A stretch of DNA of 64,000 bases from assembly GCA_902789325.1 (NCBI GenBank), contig CADANN010000010.1, positions 48,363-112,362 on the forward strand. The letters are read 5' to 3'. Made by a program: the position numbers and the translations under genes. This document shows, one piece after another, positions 8,424 through 17,696 of this stretch (position 1 is its first letter; each line of letters opens with the position of its first letter). Source of the DNA: an uncultured Spirochaetaceae bacterium (GTDB lineage Bacteria; Spirochaetota; Spirochaetia; Treponematales; Treponemataceae). The notes under the pieces were generated by a model. That model saw nothing but the letters and a program-made list of their open reading frames with translations. It was not told where the DNA came from and searched no databases.

Positions 8424-8876
8424 TCAACACACCATTGTATGAACACCTGGAGTTAAAGGATAAGTTTCAAGACTGCACCAGTTCCAGGAATTTGTTGCCT
8501 GGATTACTACTGTTATATAGTAGGTATAATCTTCTGGATTATAAAAATCCATTGTCAGATATTTAGATCCCGACAAATCATTTGTACCATCATAAAACCA
8601 GATTCCTGATTTTGTAGAATCTCTATCCATTACATCCATAGTCATTTCAAGAGAATGAGAACCTTCCGAAGCCCAGTCTTTTGAAATATTTGCACCAGTT
8701 GAGTTTTTTATGGAACCATACTGATCCCAGTCAAAGCCAGCCCATATCCAGTAGTTTCCTTTTTCAAAACCATCAAAAATAAAGGATGCACCTTCTGGAA
8801 TATCACCGTCTACCTGAGCAAAACTAAGAGCTGTAAATGTCAATAATATTGAAAGAATCGAAATAATCTTTTTCAT
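8424..8876 (-). CDS. Small secreted beta-sandwich protein, possibly truncated
   Basis: ATG 8876 follows AGGAGG (8885-8890). The 150-residue product has a signal peptide ending in SFAQ and then a Trp/Tyr-rich domain (IFDGFEKGNYWIWAGFDW, SHSLEMTMDV, SKYLTMDFYNPEDYTYYITVVIQ) of the kind seen in carbohydrate-binding beta-sandwich modules. The frame stops at GVHTMVC, where such domains usually continue for more strands, and the MoxR gene begins 34 bases later, so the 3' end may have been lost. Ligand and role are unknown. Confidence 0.55.
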   Translation of the reverse strand: MKKIISILSILLTFTALSFAQVDGDIPEGASFIFDGFEKGNYWIWAGFDWDQYGSIKNSTGANISKDWASEGSHSLEMTMDVMDRDSTKSGIWFYDGTNDLSGSKYLTMDFYNPEDYTYYITVVIQATNSWNWCSLETYPLTPGVHTMVC

Positions 8877-8893
8877 AACAATCACCTCCTGAC

Positions 8894-9589
8894 CTACTCA
8901 ACCTTAAACTTATTCATTGCATCGCGAAGCTTAGCAATACTTTCTACGTTCTTTTCTACGCACTCGTGAGCCTTCTTTGAATAGCTTTCAATTGCGTCGG
9001 TCTTATCGGTCATGTTCTTTACGTTTGTATTTACAGAAGTTGTCATGCGGGCAATGCGGTCCATTTCAAAGGAAACCTGCTTACTTCCTTCCATCATTTC
9101 ATCGGAGTCGTTCTTTACATTTACTGTAATCTCATTGATTGCACGCATAAGTTCAAGAACCTGTTCGCCGCCCTTATTCTGCTGCTGCATCTCTTCATCA
9201 ATAATAAGTTCCTGTTCACTTACAGTCTTAGTAAGACTGAAAATGCTGTTGAACTGATTCTGAACCTGAATTGTAGATTCTGTAACCGTTTTGATAAGGT
9301 CCTGAACATCTTTAAGTTCGTTCTGAATCTTTGTACCCTGAGAGTTAGACTCTTCTGCAAGCTTACGGATTTCTCCGGCAACTACCGAGAATCCCTGTCC
9401 ACTGTCACCAGCGTGAGCAGCTTCAATTGCCGCATTCATAGCGAGAAGGTTTGTCTGGCTTGCAATGTTTCGGATAACAGAAGAGGCTTCCTGAAGGTTC
9501 TTTGAACGATCCTGAATCTTTGATGAAAGAGCCGCCATATTATTAATTAACGACTGACCAGCTTCTGAAGCCTGTTCAAGCATCTTCAT
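8894..9589 (-). pseudogene. Methyl-accepting chemotaxis protein, C-terminal part (frameshifted)
   Basis: This is the signalling half of a chemotaxis receptor whose N-terminal half is at 9586-11112. It carries the conserved hairpin tip ([27 protein letters not shown], then [16 protein letters not shown]) that contacts CheA and CheW, and long coiled coils to FNKFKVE-like end. The apparent start at 9589 is internal. In the same frame the codons upstream read DSENNRES, clearly receptor sequence, so the frame changes a few codons earlier. No ribosome site precedes it; it is unlikely to be made as an intact protein unless the lesion is a sequencing error. Confidence 0.8.
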
Positions 9590-11112
9590 TGATTCACGGT
9601 TATTTTCACTGTCATCTGTTCTACAGAAGAAGAAGATTCTGTAACACTTGAAGCCTGTGCATCAATGTTTTCATTAAGCTTTTTGATGTTCTTTACAATC
9701 TGTTCTACTACAGAAAGTGCTTCCTCTACTCCGGCTGCATGATCCTGCATCTGTTCCTGAATTGACTGAATACTTGAAGTAATATCTACAACAGCCTGCG
9801 AAGTATGGCTCATAGAATCATTAAGTTCTGTTCCAATTTCATCCATCTCTTCGCTGGAAACTTTAACATCTTTGATTGAAACTGAAAGCTTATCCATTGT
9901 TTTATTGAAACTTTCGCACATTGCTCCAATTTCATTATTCTGATGTGCGTGCAGGCGGACAGTCATATCACCATCACCTTCACTGATGTTCTGAAGAGCA
10001 TCTACAGTAATCTTGAGAGGTTTTGTAATTCCAGTTACTACTCCGAATACAATAATCATTACAAGAATAATCTGCAAAGCAAAAGCTGTAATAATAATCC
10101 AGATTGTTGTCCAGGCAGATTTATCAATTTCTGATTCAGGAGTCATAGAAACCAGGAACCAGGAATTGCCAGAGCGGTCTACCTGAGTTTTTACAATTGT
10201 AACAAACATATTCTGATGATTAATGCTTGTAGAAAGAGTGATAGTTGAATAATCAATCCAACAATCAGAAGTATCCTCACCTTGTTTAGCCCTTGTTCCA
10301 TCAGGTTTAATATAAACTGGATCAAAATATTCTTTAAGATTTGTATCAAGGAAGAATATAGATTTATTACCTACAGTAGAATGATCAGAGGATGCAAGAA
10401 CGGCACCAGAAGAAGTAAAGAACTGGCAGTTTGTGCCACTAAAGATTGTACTTCCATCCATTAACCCTTCAAGACCAGAAAGAACAATATCAATTCCGGC
10501 AATACCGTTACGCTGTCCGAGAGAGTTTTGAATCTGGCTGAAAACTTTTGCAGTAAGTACTGACTCACCATCAAGAGTGGTTAATACAGGTTCACTGATA
10601 AACGAATACTGAGTATTTGCAGCCTTTTCAATTTGAGCTTCTGAAAATTCGGTTACAATATCATTTTTAATACGACCATTTCTATCGCGGATATAGTGAA
10701 TTTTGAACTGGCCAGATGGGTTATCATCATAATCCTGTCTACGTTTATCTTTATGGTCAAACATATTTGGAAGCCAGTATGCCCAGGCTGAATCTATAGT
10801 AGAAGATTTTACCATAGCACGAACTGCCTGTTCTGCAGCAGAAGCACGCTGTTTTTCAGGAATAGCCCATGTACCACCAAGAACACCAGCAAGAGATTCT
10901 GCAGAATAAACAATTTCTGTCATTCTTCGTTCAAGGGTTACACCTTTAGATTCAGTAAGGGTAACAATGTTCTTTGTAATCTGTTCCTTGTTACTTCGAA
11001 GAACAGTGCGACCAATAATAATGGTCATGATAATTGAAATAAGAACCATTCCAATACCGAGCCACAAAACAAGACTTAATCTTATGGATGACTTTGACTT
11101 CATACTACTCAT
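9586..11112 (-). pseudogene. Methyl-accepting chemotaxis protein, N-terminal part (frameshifted)
   Basis: A membrane helix (residues about 12-33) precedes a large dCache-type extracellular sensor (WAYWLPNMFDHKD, SFISEPVLTTLDGESVLTAK, GIAGIDIVL). A second membrane helix (about 330-355, TIWIIITAFALQIILVMIIVFGV) leads to a HAMP domain (ITKPLKITVDALQNISEGDGDMTVRL) and the first signalling helix. It ends at [12 protein letters not shown], where the frame leaves receptor sequence; the true continuation lies in another frame from about base 9607. A small non-triplet deletion explains both halves. ATG 11112 overlaps the end of the upstream GGDEF gene by 8 bases, with GAGG just before it, so translation is coupled. 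Confidence 0.82.
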
Positions 11113-13024
11113 GTGCGTCCTCTTTGTTTTTATCGTCTTCCTTATGGAAGGCTTGCTTTTGTTCGTACATTATGTTATCTACATTTTCTACAGCCTGCTC
11201 CAGGGTAAGGTCAGACTGTGCAGGAACCGAATAAGTTCCTACACTCGCAGAAAGCTTATACGGCAAATGCATTACTGCCGTTTTTGATTCAAGACGTTTT
11301 TTAATTAATGAACAATAATCTTCGCCGTTGTAATTTTTACTGTTTCCAACGACAAGGAATTCATCTCCACCATAACGAATGGAAAGCCAGTTTTTAGGAA
11401 CCGTTTCAAGGACTGCTGCAGCAACGGTTTTTACAGCCAGGTCACCATGAAGATGACCAAACTGGTCGTTAATGTGCTTCATTTTATTTATATCAACAAA
11501 GAAAAGAACAGTTGTAAGGCCATTCTTCTTGTTCTGGGCAAAAAATGGTTTCGCAAGTTTTTCGAGTCCCTGACGATTAAGACAGCCCGAAAGTGCATCT
11601 TTTGTAGAAAGCCTTAAATACTGCTGGCTCATCTGTTTGAACATATTTCTCTTACGGAAGTGTTCAATACCGTTACCAATATTCCGGCTCCACATATAAC
11701 CATAGCGGTTATCAATCATTGATAAATCATTCTTAGTTACGAAATAACCATGAACATAAGAATGATGAAAAACCGGAAGAAAGAGATATAAATTACTTCC
11801 TTCAGATTTCATTTTTGAAGGAATAAGCTCACTGGTAGGAATCATTTCGCGCAGATATTTCTGATTATTTTGAACAGAACAGATTGCCTGAACCTGAGCC
11901 CCGTAAGAAAGATTCTGAGGAAGATTTTCTGCTGAATTAATGAGAACAGATGTCCAGTCGGATTTCATAAAAATGCAGAAATCTGAACCTTCAAAAGGAT
12001 GTGATTTTACAAAGAAGTTTTCTATATTAGTAAGCAGCGTAAATACATCTGCCGCTTCTGTAAAGATTTCGCCAATAATTTCCATATGGCGGTCAAATTC
12101 TTCTTTTTTGTTTGCATCATCAAGAATATTCAATGTAAAAAGATTCTGCTCATTTGTAGTTGAATACCCGCAGCCACAGGATTGACGAAATACAGGTGTA
12201 CTTTTTACCTTAAGCACCTGAGAACCGTTTACACCGCATAAAAGACGACTTACTGCTTCTGCACCTATAAGTTCTGCATTATTTTTTACAGTTGTAATAG
12301 AAGGTTTTGTACACTGAGTTTCGAGAATATCATCGAATCCAATAATCTTCAGTTGTTCAGGAACCTTTATTTTATTTTCAAGTGCTACTTTTAAGATAGC
12401 CATTGCCAGTAAATCATTTGCACATACAAAGGCTTGAGGAAGTTTTTTACCGGATTTTATATAATCCTTAAAGAAATTATAAGCACAATGATAGTCACAC
12501 GATTGCAATGAATAAACCTTTTGTGAATCAAAAGTAATATTATTATCTTTAAGTACAGCTAAATAGGCTTTATATCGTTCTGTAATATCTACAGAACCTT
12601 CTTTACCTGCAACATAAGCAAGATCTGTAACGCTGTGCATTTTTATCATATGATCAAGCACTTCGTACATACCAGAATAATTATCTACTTTAAGACAGCA
12701 GATTCCTTCCATCTTTTTATTTATGGAAATAACAGGTTTATTTGCTTTTAGAATGCGAAGTCTTTCACGTTCAAGAATACGAACATTATTTATTAAATCA
12801 GAAAGAACAACAATTCCGTCAAAATCTTCATATTTGATTATATTATAAATTGAAAAGCCAGTATAATTTGGAAAACCGGAATATTCGTCATAGTTATAGG
12901 TATTAAATAGATAAATATCTATATCTTTACCTTCGACGGCTTTCTTCATTCCGAGCATAAAGTCTTTGAGAAAATATGTACTCCAGCCACATGCCAATAC
13001 AGCAATTCGCCTTTTCATATCCAT
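11105..13024 (-). CDS. LacI-like ligand-sensing diguanylate cyclase (GGDEF)
   Basis: A 639-residue cytoplasmic protein. Residues 1-290 form a periplasmic-binding-protein fold of the LacI/GalR regulator type (GIVVLSDLINN, DLAYVAGKEGS, AFVCANDLLAMAILK, IIGFDDILETQ) but there is no DNA-binding helix-turn-helix. A middle region of about 180 residues follows, then a GGDEF domain with STKDALSGCLNRQGLEKL and an intact RYGGDEFLVV active site. The RxxD inhibitory site is absent. It should make cyclic di-GMP in response to a small ligand, probably a sugar. It is coupled to the chemotaxis receptor downstream. A TATAAT box (13027-13032) lies only three bases before the ATG. Confidence 0.85.
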   Translation of the reverse strand: MDMKRRIAVLACGWSTYFLKDFMLGMKKAVEGKDIDIYLFNTYNYDEYSGFPNYTGFSIYNIIKYEDFDGIVVLSDLINNVRILERERLRILKANKPVISINKKMEGICCLKVDNYSGMYEVLDHMIKMHSVTDLAYVAGKEGSVDITERYKAYLAVLKDNNITFDSQKVYSLQSCDYHCAYNFFKDYIKSGKKLPQAFVCANDLLAMAILKVALENKIKVPEQLKIIGFDDILETQCTKPSITTVKNNAELIGAEAVSRLLCGVNGSQVLKVKSTPVFRQSCGCGYSTTNEQNLFTLNILDDANKKEEFDRHMEIIGEIFTEAADVFTLLTNIENFFVKSHPFEGSDFCIFMKSDWTSVLINSAENLPQNLSYGAQVQAICSVQNNQKYLREMIPTSELIPSKMKSEGSNLYLFLPVFHHSYVHGYFVTKNDLSMIDNRYGYMWSRNIGNGIEHFRKRNMFKQMSQQYLRLSTKDALSGCLNRQGLEKLAKPFFAQNKKNGLTTVLFFVDINKMKHINDQFGHLHGDLAVKTVAAAVLETVPKNWLSIRYGGDEFLVVGNSKNYNGEDYCSLIKKRLESKTAVMHLPYKLSASVGTYSVPAQSDLTLEQAVENVDNIMYEQKQAFHKEDDKNKEDAHE

Positions 13025-13111
13025 TAATTATAACATGAAATAATTGAGAGTGCAAAAAAATATTGAATCCAATAATCCTGCATTTGCCCCAAAAAAGATT
13101 CGAATATGATT

Positions 13112-14293
13112 TTACTTACGAAGCATAAACTTCTTACCAATACTCATAATTGGTCTTACATACCACGGACGCAAATCCTTATCTGCCTTTTTGAGCATTT
13201 CTCTGATTGGGATTTCCTGTGGGCAGTGTTTTTCGCATTTTCCGCAACCAATGCAGGCAGTAGCAAAAGCAGAATCTTTTCGTAAAAGAGTTGTCTGGAA
13301 ATAATCCTTCATTCCAGAGATTTTTGTTTCAGAATACATAAGATTCCAGCCGCGGAAAATGCCTGGAATATCAATTCCTTTAGGACAAGGCATGCAGTAA
13401 CGGCAGCCTGTACAGCCAACCTTTTCTGTTCTCTTGATTTCTGCAATTATTTGTGAAATAAAATCAAAATCTTCCTTGGTAAAATGTCCGGCAGGAGCAT
13501 CACTGGCAATGCGGGCATTTTCCTGAACCATTTCTAAGCTGTTCATTCCAGAAAGTACACAGGTTACCTCACTCTGATTATATAACCAGCGGAAGCCCCA
13601 CTCTGCGGCAGACCAACCGTGAGGATGAGCTGCTATCATTTTTTTAGCTGATTCTGGAAGAAGATTTACAAGTTTACCGCCCCGCAAAGGTTCCATAATC
13701 CAAACAGGAATTCCTTTTGCAGCAGCTGCGTGAAGTCCGTCTTTTCCAGCCTGTGCAACTTCATCAAGGTAGTTATACTGAATCATACAGAAGTCCCAGT
13801 CATAATCATTTAAGATTTTCTGGAACATATCTGTTGTACCATGAAAAGAAAAGCCTATGTTACGGATTTCACCACTGGCCTTGCGTTTTGCAATCCAGTC
13901 TTCAATTCCAATTGCCTTAAGTTTTTCCCATTGAGAAAAATCTGTAAGGTGGTGCATCAGATAATAATCTATGTAATTTGTGCGAAGGCGGGAAAGCTCT
14001 TCTGCAAAATATTTATCAATTGCGGCAGAGTTTGAAATGAGATATTGAGGAAGTTTTGTCGCTATGTTGATTTTTTCTCTGATTCCTGTGCGTTCTACAA
14101 TTTCGCCAAGAGCAGCTTCACTTCCCGTATAAATGTAAGCAGTATCAAAATAATTAACACCCGCTTCTACAGCAGCGAGAATTTCTTTTTCAGCTTTATC
14201 GATATCTATGCGCCCGGCCTTTGTAGTAAAGCGCATACATCCATAACCTAAAATTGAAACATCCTCTCCGTGCTTATTCTTTCGATATTGCAT
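13112..14293 (-). CDS. Aldo/keto reductase with two [4Fe-4S] clusters
   Basis: A 393-residue oxidoreductase. Residues 1-275 are an aldo/keto reductase barrel with the catalytic set recognisable as Asp and Tyr in YFDTAYIYTGSE, Lys in IATKLP and His in YYLMHHL. The C-terminal 110 residues carry ferredoxin-like motifs CTGCRYCMPCPKGIDIP and CIGCGKCEKHCPQEIPI. This architecture is common in anaerobes, where electrons may come from ferredoxin as well as NADPH; the substrate is not known. GGAGAGG precedes ATG 14293. It stands alone, convergent with nothing and separated from the topoisomerase gene by about 70 bases. Confidence 0.88.
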   Translation of the reverse strand: MQYRKNKHGEDVSILGYGCMRFTTKAGRIDIDKAEKEILAAVEAGVNYFDTAYIYTGSEAALGEIVERTGIREKINIATKLPQYLISNSAAIDKYFAEELSRLRTNYIDYYLMHHLTDFSQWEKLKAIGIEDWIAKRKASGEIRNIGFSFHGTTDMFQKILNDYDWDFCMIQYNYLDEVAQAGKDGLHAAAAKGIPVWIMEPLRGGKLVNLLPESAKKMIAAHPHGWSAAEWGFRWLYNQSEVTCVLSGMNSLEMVQENARIASDAPAGHFTKEDFDFISQIIAEIKRTEKVGCTGCRYCMPCPKGIDIPGIFRGWNLMYSETKISGMKDYFQTTLLRKDSAFATACIGCGKCEKHCPQEIPIREMLKKADKDLRPWYVRPIMSIGKKFMLRK

Positions 14294-14362
14294 CAGATAT
14301 ACCTCTCCTTTAAATATAAAGCATATTAGAAAGCAAGGAAAGAGAAATCTAATAACATTTTG

Positions 14363-16672
14363 TTAGGCATCAATCTCCTTTGCGAGGTTGTGCACAATGA
14401 AGTCGCGGCGTTCCGGGGTGTTTTTGCCCATGTAGAACTGGAGGACTTCTGGTACATTTTTGAGAGTCTGAATTGTAACCGGAGTCAGGTGCATTCCCTT
14501 GTCTTCACTTTCACCTTCTTTACGAGGGAAGATAAACTGACCAAATTCACTTGGGTTGATTTCTCCAAGACCCTTAAAGCGTGTTACCTCGGCAGTTTTT
14601 CCCATTTTTGCAACTTCTTTGTCACGGCTTTCTTCGCTGTAGCAATAAACAGTTTTTGACTTGTTACGTACACGGAAAAGCGGAGTTTCAAGAATGAAAA
14701 CGTGACCAGACAGGACAAGTTCTTCAAAGAAAAGAAGCAGATAGGTCATTACAAGATTTCTGATATGGAAACCGTCGTTATCGGCATCGGTTGCGATAAT
14801 GATTTTATTATAGCGAAGCCCTTCAATATCTTTTTGAACACCAAGACTGAAGGTAAGATTTTTCAATTCTTCGTTTTCGAAAAGAGCTGATTTTTTGCGG
14901 CCGTACATATTTTCAGGCTTACCCTTAAGGGAGAAAATTGCCTGGTAAGAAACATCGCGGCTTCCTACCATAGAACCAGTCGCAGAATCTCCCTCGGTTA
15001 TGAAAATCATAGAGTTTGCACCTTTCTCTCCATCCTGAAGATGATAGCGGCAATCTTTGAGCTTCTGAATTTTGAGCATAACAGATTTCTCTGCCTCGCG
15101 GATCTGCTTTTCGGTTACACTGTTGATTTCGTTGCGGGCTTTCTGATTTTTGATAATTTTTTCTTCAAGTGCACCGGCAACATCAGGATTATGGCGAAGC
15201 CAGTCATCAATAGCAAGCTGAACTTCCTTGATAATTGGAGCGCGAATTTCTACGTTACCAAGTTTATTTTTTGTCTGAGATGTAAACATTGGATTATCAA
15301 GGCCGATTTTCAAGGCACAGATAAGTCCTCCGCAAACATCTTTTTCGTCATATTCTTTTTTGAAGAAAGAGTTTACCCCCTTTGTAACACCGTCGAGGAA
15401 GGAAGTAACGTGGGTACCGCCATCTTCTGTACTCTGGCCGTTTACGAAAGAGTAAACATATTTGTCCAGGCTGTTTGTGTGAGTCAGAACAAACTCAAGA
15501 TTTTCGCCTTTGTAACTGAAGATTTTATAAAGAGCTTTACCCTCGCCATCCATTTCGTGAATAAGAAGATCCTGAATACCGTTCTGGCTGATATAGTCCT
15601 GGCCGTTACATTTGAGAAGGAGTCCAGGATTCAAGTAAGCGTAATTCCAGAGACGTTTTTCAACATATTCCATGTTGAAGCTGTATTTTCCAAAGAGTTC
15701 AGTGTCTGGCTCAAACTCAAGGTAAGTACCGTTTGGAACACCTGGTTTTGCAGCGCCTGTTTTTCCGCTGATTTTTTCACCTTTCTGGAATTCAACGACA
15801 GCCATTTTACCATCTCGGATTGATGCAGCACGGAAATATGATGAAAGAGCGTTGGTTGCTTTTATTCCGACACCGTTCATACCGATTGCCTGTTTGAATA
15901 CATTGTTGTTGTACTTAGCACCAGTGTTTACATTGCTTACACAATCTTCGAGTTTTCCAAGAGGAATACCACGTCCGTAGTCGCGGATTTTAACGCGGCC
16001 TTCTTTTATTTCAATATCGATTTTTTTACCAAAACCCTGAGAGAACTCGTCGACAGAGTTATCGATTCCTTCCTTAAGAAGAATGTAGATACCGTCATTT
16101 TCGTTTGAACCATCACCAAGGGAACCAATGTACATACCTGGACGAAGACGGATGTGTTCAAGACCTTCGAGATGCTGGATAGAGTCTTCGTCGTATACTG
16201 CAGGTGCGGCAGGTGTTTTAGAAGCTGCTTTTTTTGCAGTTGATTTTGCAGTGGCAGCTTTTACGGGAGCCTCTTTAGTTGCAGCGGAAGCCTTTGTTGT
16301 AGTTGCAGCCTTTGATGCAGTAGTTTTTGCTGCTGCTGTTTTGGTTACAGTGGCTTTAGCAGCAGATGCTTTTGTTGCTGCGGCTTTTGCAGCTGTAGTT
16401 TTAGTTACAGATTTTGCTGTTGTTGCCTTTGCTGCGGTTGTTTTAGTTGCAGCAGTTTTTGTTGCTGTGGTCTTTGCAGCAGTTGCTTTTGTAGCGGTTT
16501 TAGCAGAAGTAGTCTTTGCAGCTGTTGATTTAGCAGTGGCCGTTGTCTTTTTTGCCGGAGTCGTTTTTGTAGCAGTTGATTTAGCAGCCTTTTCTTTTTC
16601 TGCTGCCTGCATAGCGGCAATACGAGCCTGAAGACCACCCTTAGAAGGTGTATTAGAAGATTTATCTGACAT
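14363..16672 (-). CDS. Type II DNA topoisomerase subunit B (ParE/GyrB) with Ala/Lys/Thr-rich N-terminal tail
   Basis: ATPase subunit of topoisomerase IV or gyrase. After a tail, residues about 165-380 show the GHKL ATPase (EGLEHIRLRPGMYIGS, ILLKEGIDNSVDEF, YGRGIPLG, IGMNGVGIKATNALS). The transducer follows, and then the TOPRIM domain (IFITEGDSATGS, ATDADNDGFHIRNL). The 769-residue length is explained by about 135 extra N-terminal residues of repeats like AAKTTATKTAA, a histone-H1-like basic disordered tail. DNDGFH instead of DVDGAH favours ParE-like enzymes outside the classical GyrB group; I cannot decide which. ATG 16672 is preferred over an in-frame GTG at 16681. TATAAT lies at 16693-16698. 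The partner A subunit is not in the window. Confidence 0.88.
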   Translation of the reverse strand: MSDKSSNTPSKGGLQARIAAMQAAEKEKAAKSTATKTTPAKKTTATAKSTAAKTTSAKTATKATAAKTTATKTAATKTTAAKATTAKSVTKTTAAKAAATKASAAKATVTKTAAAKTTASKAATTTKASAATKEAPVKAATAKSTAKKAASKTPAAPAVYDEDSIQHLEGLEHIRLRPGMYIGSLGDGSNENDGIYILLKEGIDNSVDEFSQGFGKKIDIEIKEGRVKIRDYGRGIPLGKLEDCVSNVNTGAKYNNNVFKQAIGMNGVGIKATNALSSYFRAASIRDGKMAVVEFQKGEKISGKTGAAKPGVPNGTYLEFEPDTELFGKYSFNMEYVEKRLWNYAYLNPGLLLKCNGQDYISQNGIQDLLIHEMDGEGKALYKIFSYKGENLEFVLTHTNSLDKYVYSFVNGQSTEDGGTHVTSFLDGVTKGVNSFFKKEYDEKDVCGGLICALKIGLDNPMFTSQTKNKLGNVEIRAPIIKEVQLAIDDWLRHNPDVAGALEEKIIKNQKARNEINSVTEKQIREAEKSVMLKIQKLKDCRYHLQDGEKGANSMIFITEGDSATGSMVGSRDVSYQAIFSLKGKPENMYGRKKSALFENEELKNLTFSLGVQKDIEGLRYNKIIIATDADNDGFHIRNLVMTYLLLFFEELVLSGHVFILETPLFRVRNKSKTVYCYSEESRDKEVAKMGKTAEVTRFKGLGEINPSEFGQFIFPRKEGESEDKGMHLTPVTIQTLKNVPEVLQFYMGKNTPERRDFIVHNLAKEIDA

Positions 16673-16731
16673 TTTTCCCACCCAAAATGTTTATTATAAT
16701 AGTAGAATTCTATTATGAGATGGGGTGAAAG

Positions 16732-17679
16732 TCAAGGGGTAATTATGGATTGAAGTTCATTGAGAATCCGCTTTTTATCTGTTGTCCAGGAAGGTGCGAG
16801 CAGCTGGCTTTTTGGCGGATCGCCGGTCAGGCGGTGAACTACGCAGTTTTGTGGAAGGAGTGGCAGGACTTTTTTTAGGAGATTGAAGTACAGGTCTTTT
16901 GACAACGGTTCGTATTTCCCGGATTCATACATGGCGGCCAGACGGGTATTCTGCAATACGTATAGACTTGTGATTTTGAGACCGAAAAAAGATTGTCCGG
17001 TCAAGCCGGACAATGACACACACGGTCTATCCGACAATGACACATTATTGTCTACTACAAACTTTACCGAGTTCAGCATATCTTGTTCAGTTTCGCCGGG
17101 AAGGCCGAAAATCAGATGGGTGACGATGTGGATGTCAGGGGCAACTTTTTTGATTCTGGCAACAGTATCCAGATAGTCCTGATTTGTGTAGCAACGGTTT
17201 ATGAGACGCCCCGTTTGTTCATTACTTGTCTGAAGCCCGAGTTCTATCTGGACAAAATGAGTTTTTGAGATGTCGGCGAGGCCTTGTAAAATCTCTTTTC
17301 CCAAACAATCCGGGCGGGTTGCAAGTGCAAGACCGGCAATCTCTTTGCATAAGAGAGCTTCGCGGTATTTTGAAAGGAGTCTGTAAGGTTCGCCATAGGT
17401 TGAAGTAAAGTTCTGGAAATAAGCGATGTACTTTCCGTGGCGCTCTCCGCTTCTACCTCGGATTTTTGATTCAACAAGTATTTTACCCTGCTCTATCTGT
17501 TCTGAAATTGTAAGATTCCTTGAACTGGCAAAATCTCCACTACCATTCTGCGAGCAAAAAATACAACCGCCTCTTCCTTTTGTTCCGTCGCGGTTTGGGC
17601 AGGTACAGCCTGCATCCAGAGAAATCTTATAAGTTTTACATCCGAAAATTGATTCGTAAAAAGCTGATAGAGTCTGCAT
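16732..17679 (-). CDS. YhcC/YtqA-family radical SAM protein with an in-frame repeat insert
   Basis: A 315-residue radical SAM enzyme of the TIGR01212 type, whose function is not established. The cluster motif sits in DAGCTCPNRDGTKGRGGCIFC. Family blocks FTSTYGEPYRLLSKY, LALATRPDCLG, FVQIELGLQTSNEQTGRLINR and THLIFGLPGETEQDML follow, then LYVLQNTRLAAMYESGKYEPLS. Between SVKFVVDNN and FGLKITSLYVL there are about 18 extra residues (VSLSDRPCVSLSGLTGQS). They are encoded by a palindromic repeat found elsewhere in the window; relatives pass directly from one block to the other. It is the last gene of a minus-strand operon, 17 bases after the HExxH protein. Confidence 0.85.
   Translation of the reverse strand: MQTLSAFYESIFGCKTYKISLDAGCTCPNRDGTKGRGGCIFCSQNGSGDFASSRNLTISEQIEQGKILVESKIRGRSGERHGKYIAYFQNFTSTYGEPYRLLSKYREALLCKEIAGLALATRPDCLGKEILQGLADISKTHFVQIELGLQTSNEQTGRLINRCYTNQDYLDTVARIKKVAPDIHIVTHLIFGLPGETEQDMLNSVKFVVDNNVSLSDRPCVSLSGLTGQSFFGLKITSLYVLQNTRLAAMYESGKYEPLSKDLYFNLLKKVLPLLPQNCVVHRLTGDPPKSQLLAPSWTTDKKRILNELQSIITP
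16991..17044. repeat. Palindromic repeat family A, in-frame copy inside the radical SAM gene
   Basis: ATTGTCCGG (16992-17000) pairs with CCGGACAAT (17006-17014) around TCAAG, and TGACA follows. A partial second unit (17025-17044) repeats the CCGACAATGACACA end. The same 28-base unit is at 31223-31250, where the C:G pair in mid-stem is G:C. Confidence 0.75.
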
Positions 17680-17696
17680 AATCTTTAATCTAACTG

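Noticed and set aside
9586..9612. Programmed frameshift in the chemotaxis receptor
   Set aside because: No slippery heptamer is visible, and the two frames do not join by a one-base step because several residues are missing.
15041..15823. 260-residue plus-strand open frame opposite the topoisomerase gene
   Set aside because: Cys/Phe/Val-rich antisense product, typical of the complement of conserved coding sequence.
16128..16631. Plus-strand open frame rich in Val/Ala/Phe opposite the topoisomerase tail
   Set aside because: It is the complement of the Ala/Lys/Thr repeat codons; no ribosome site or family.
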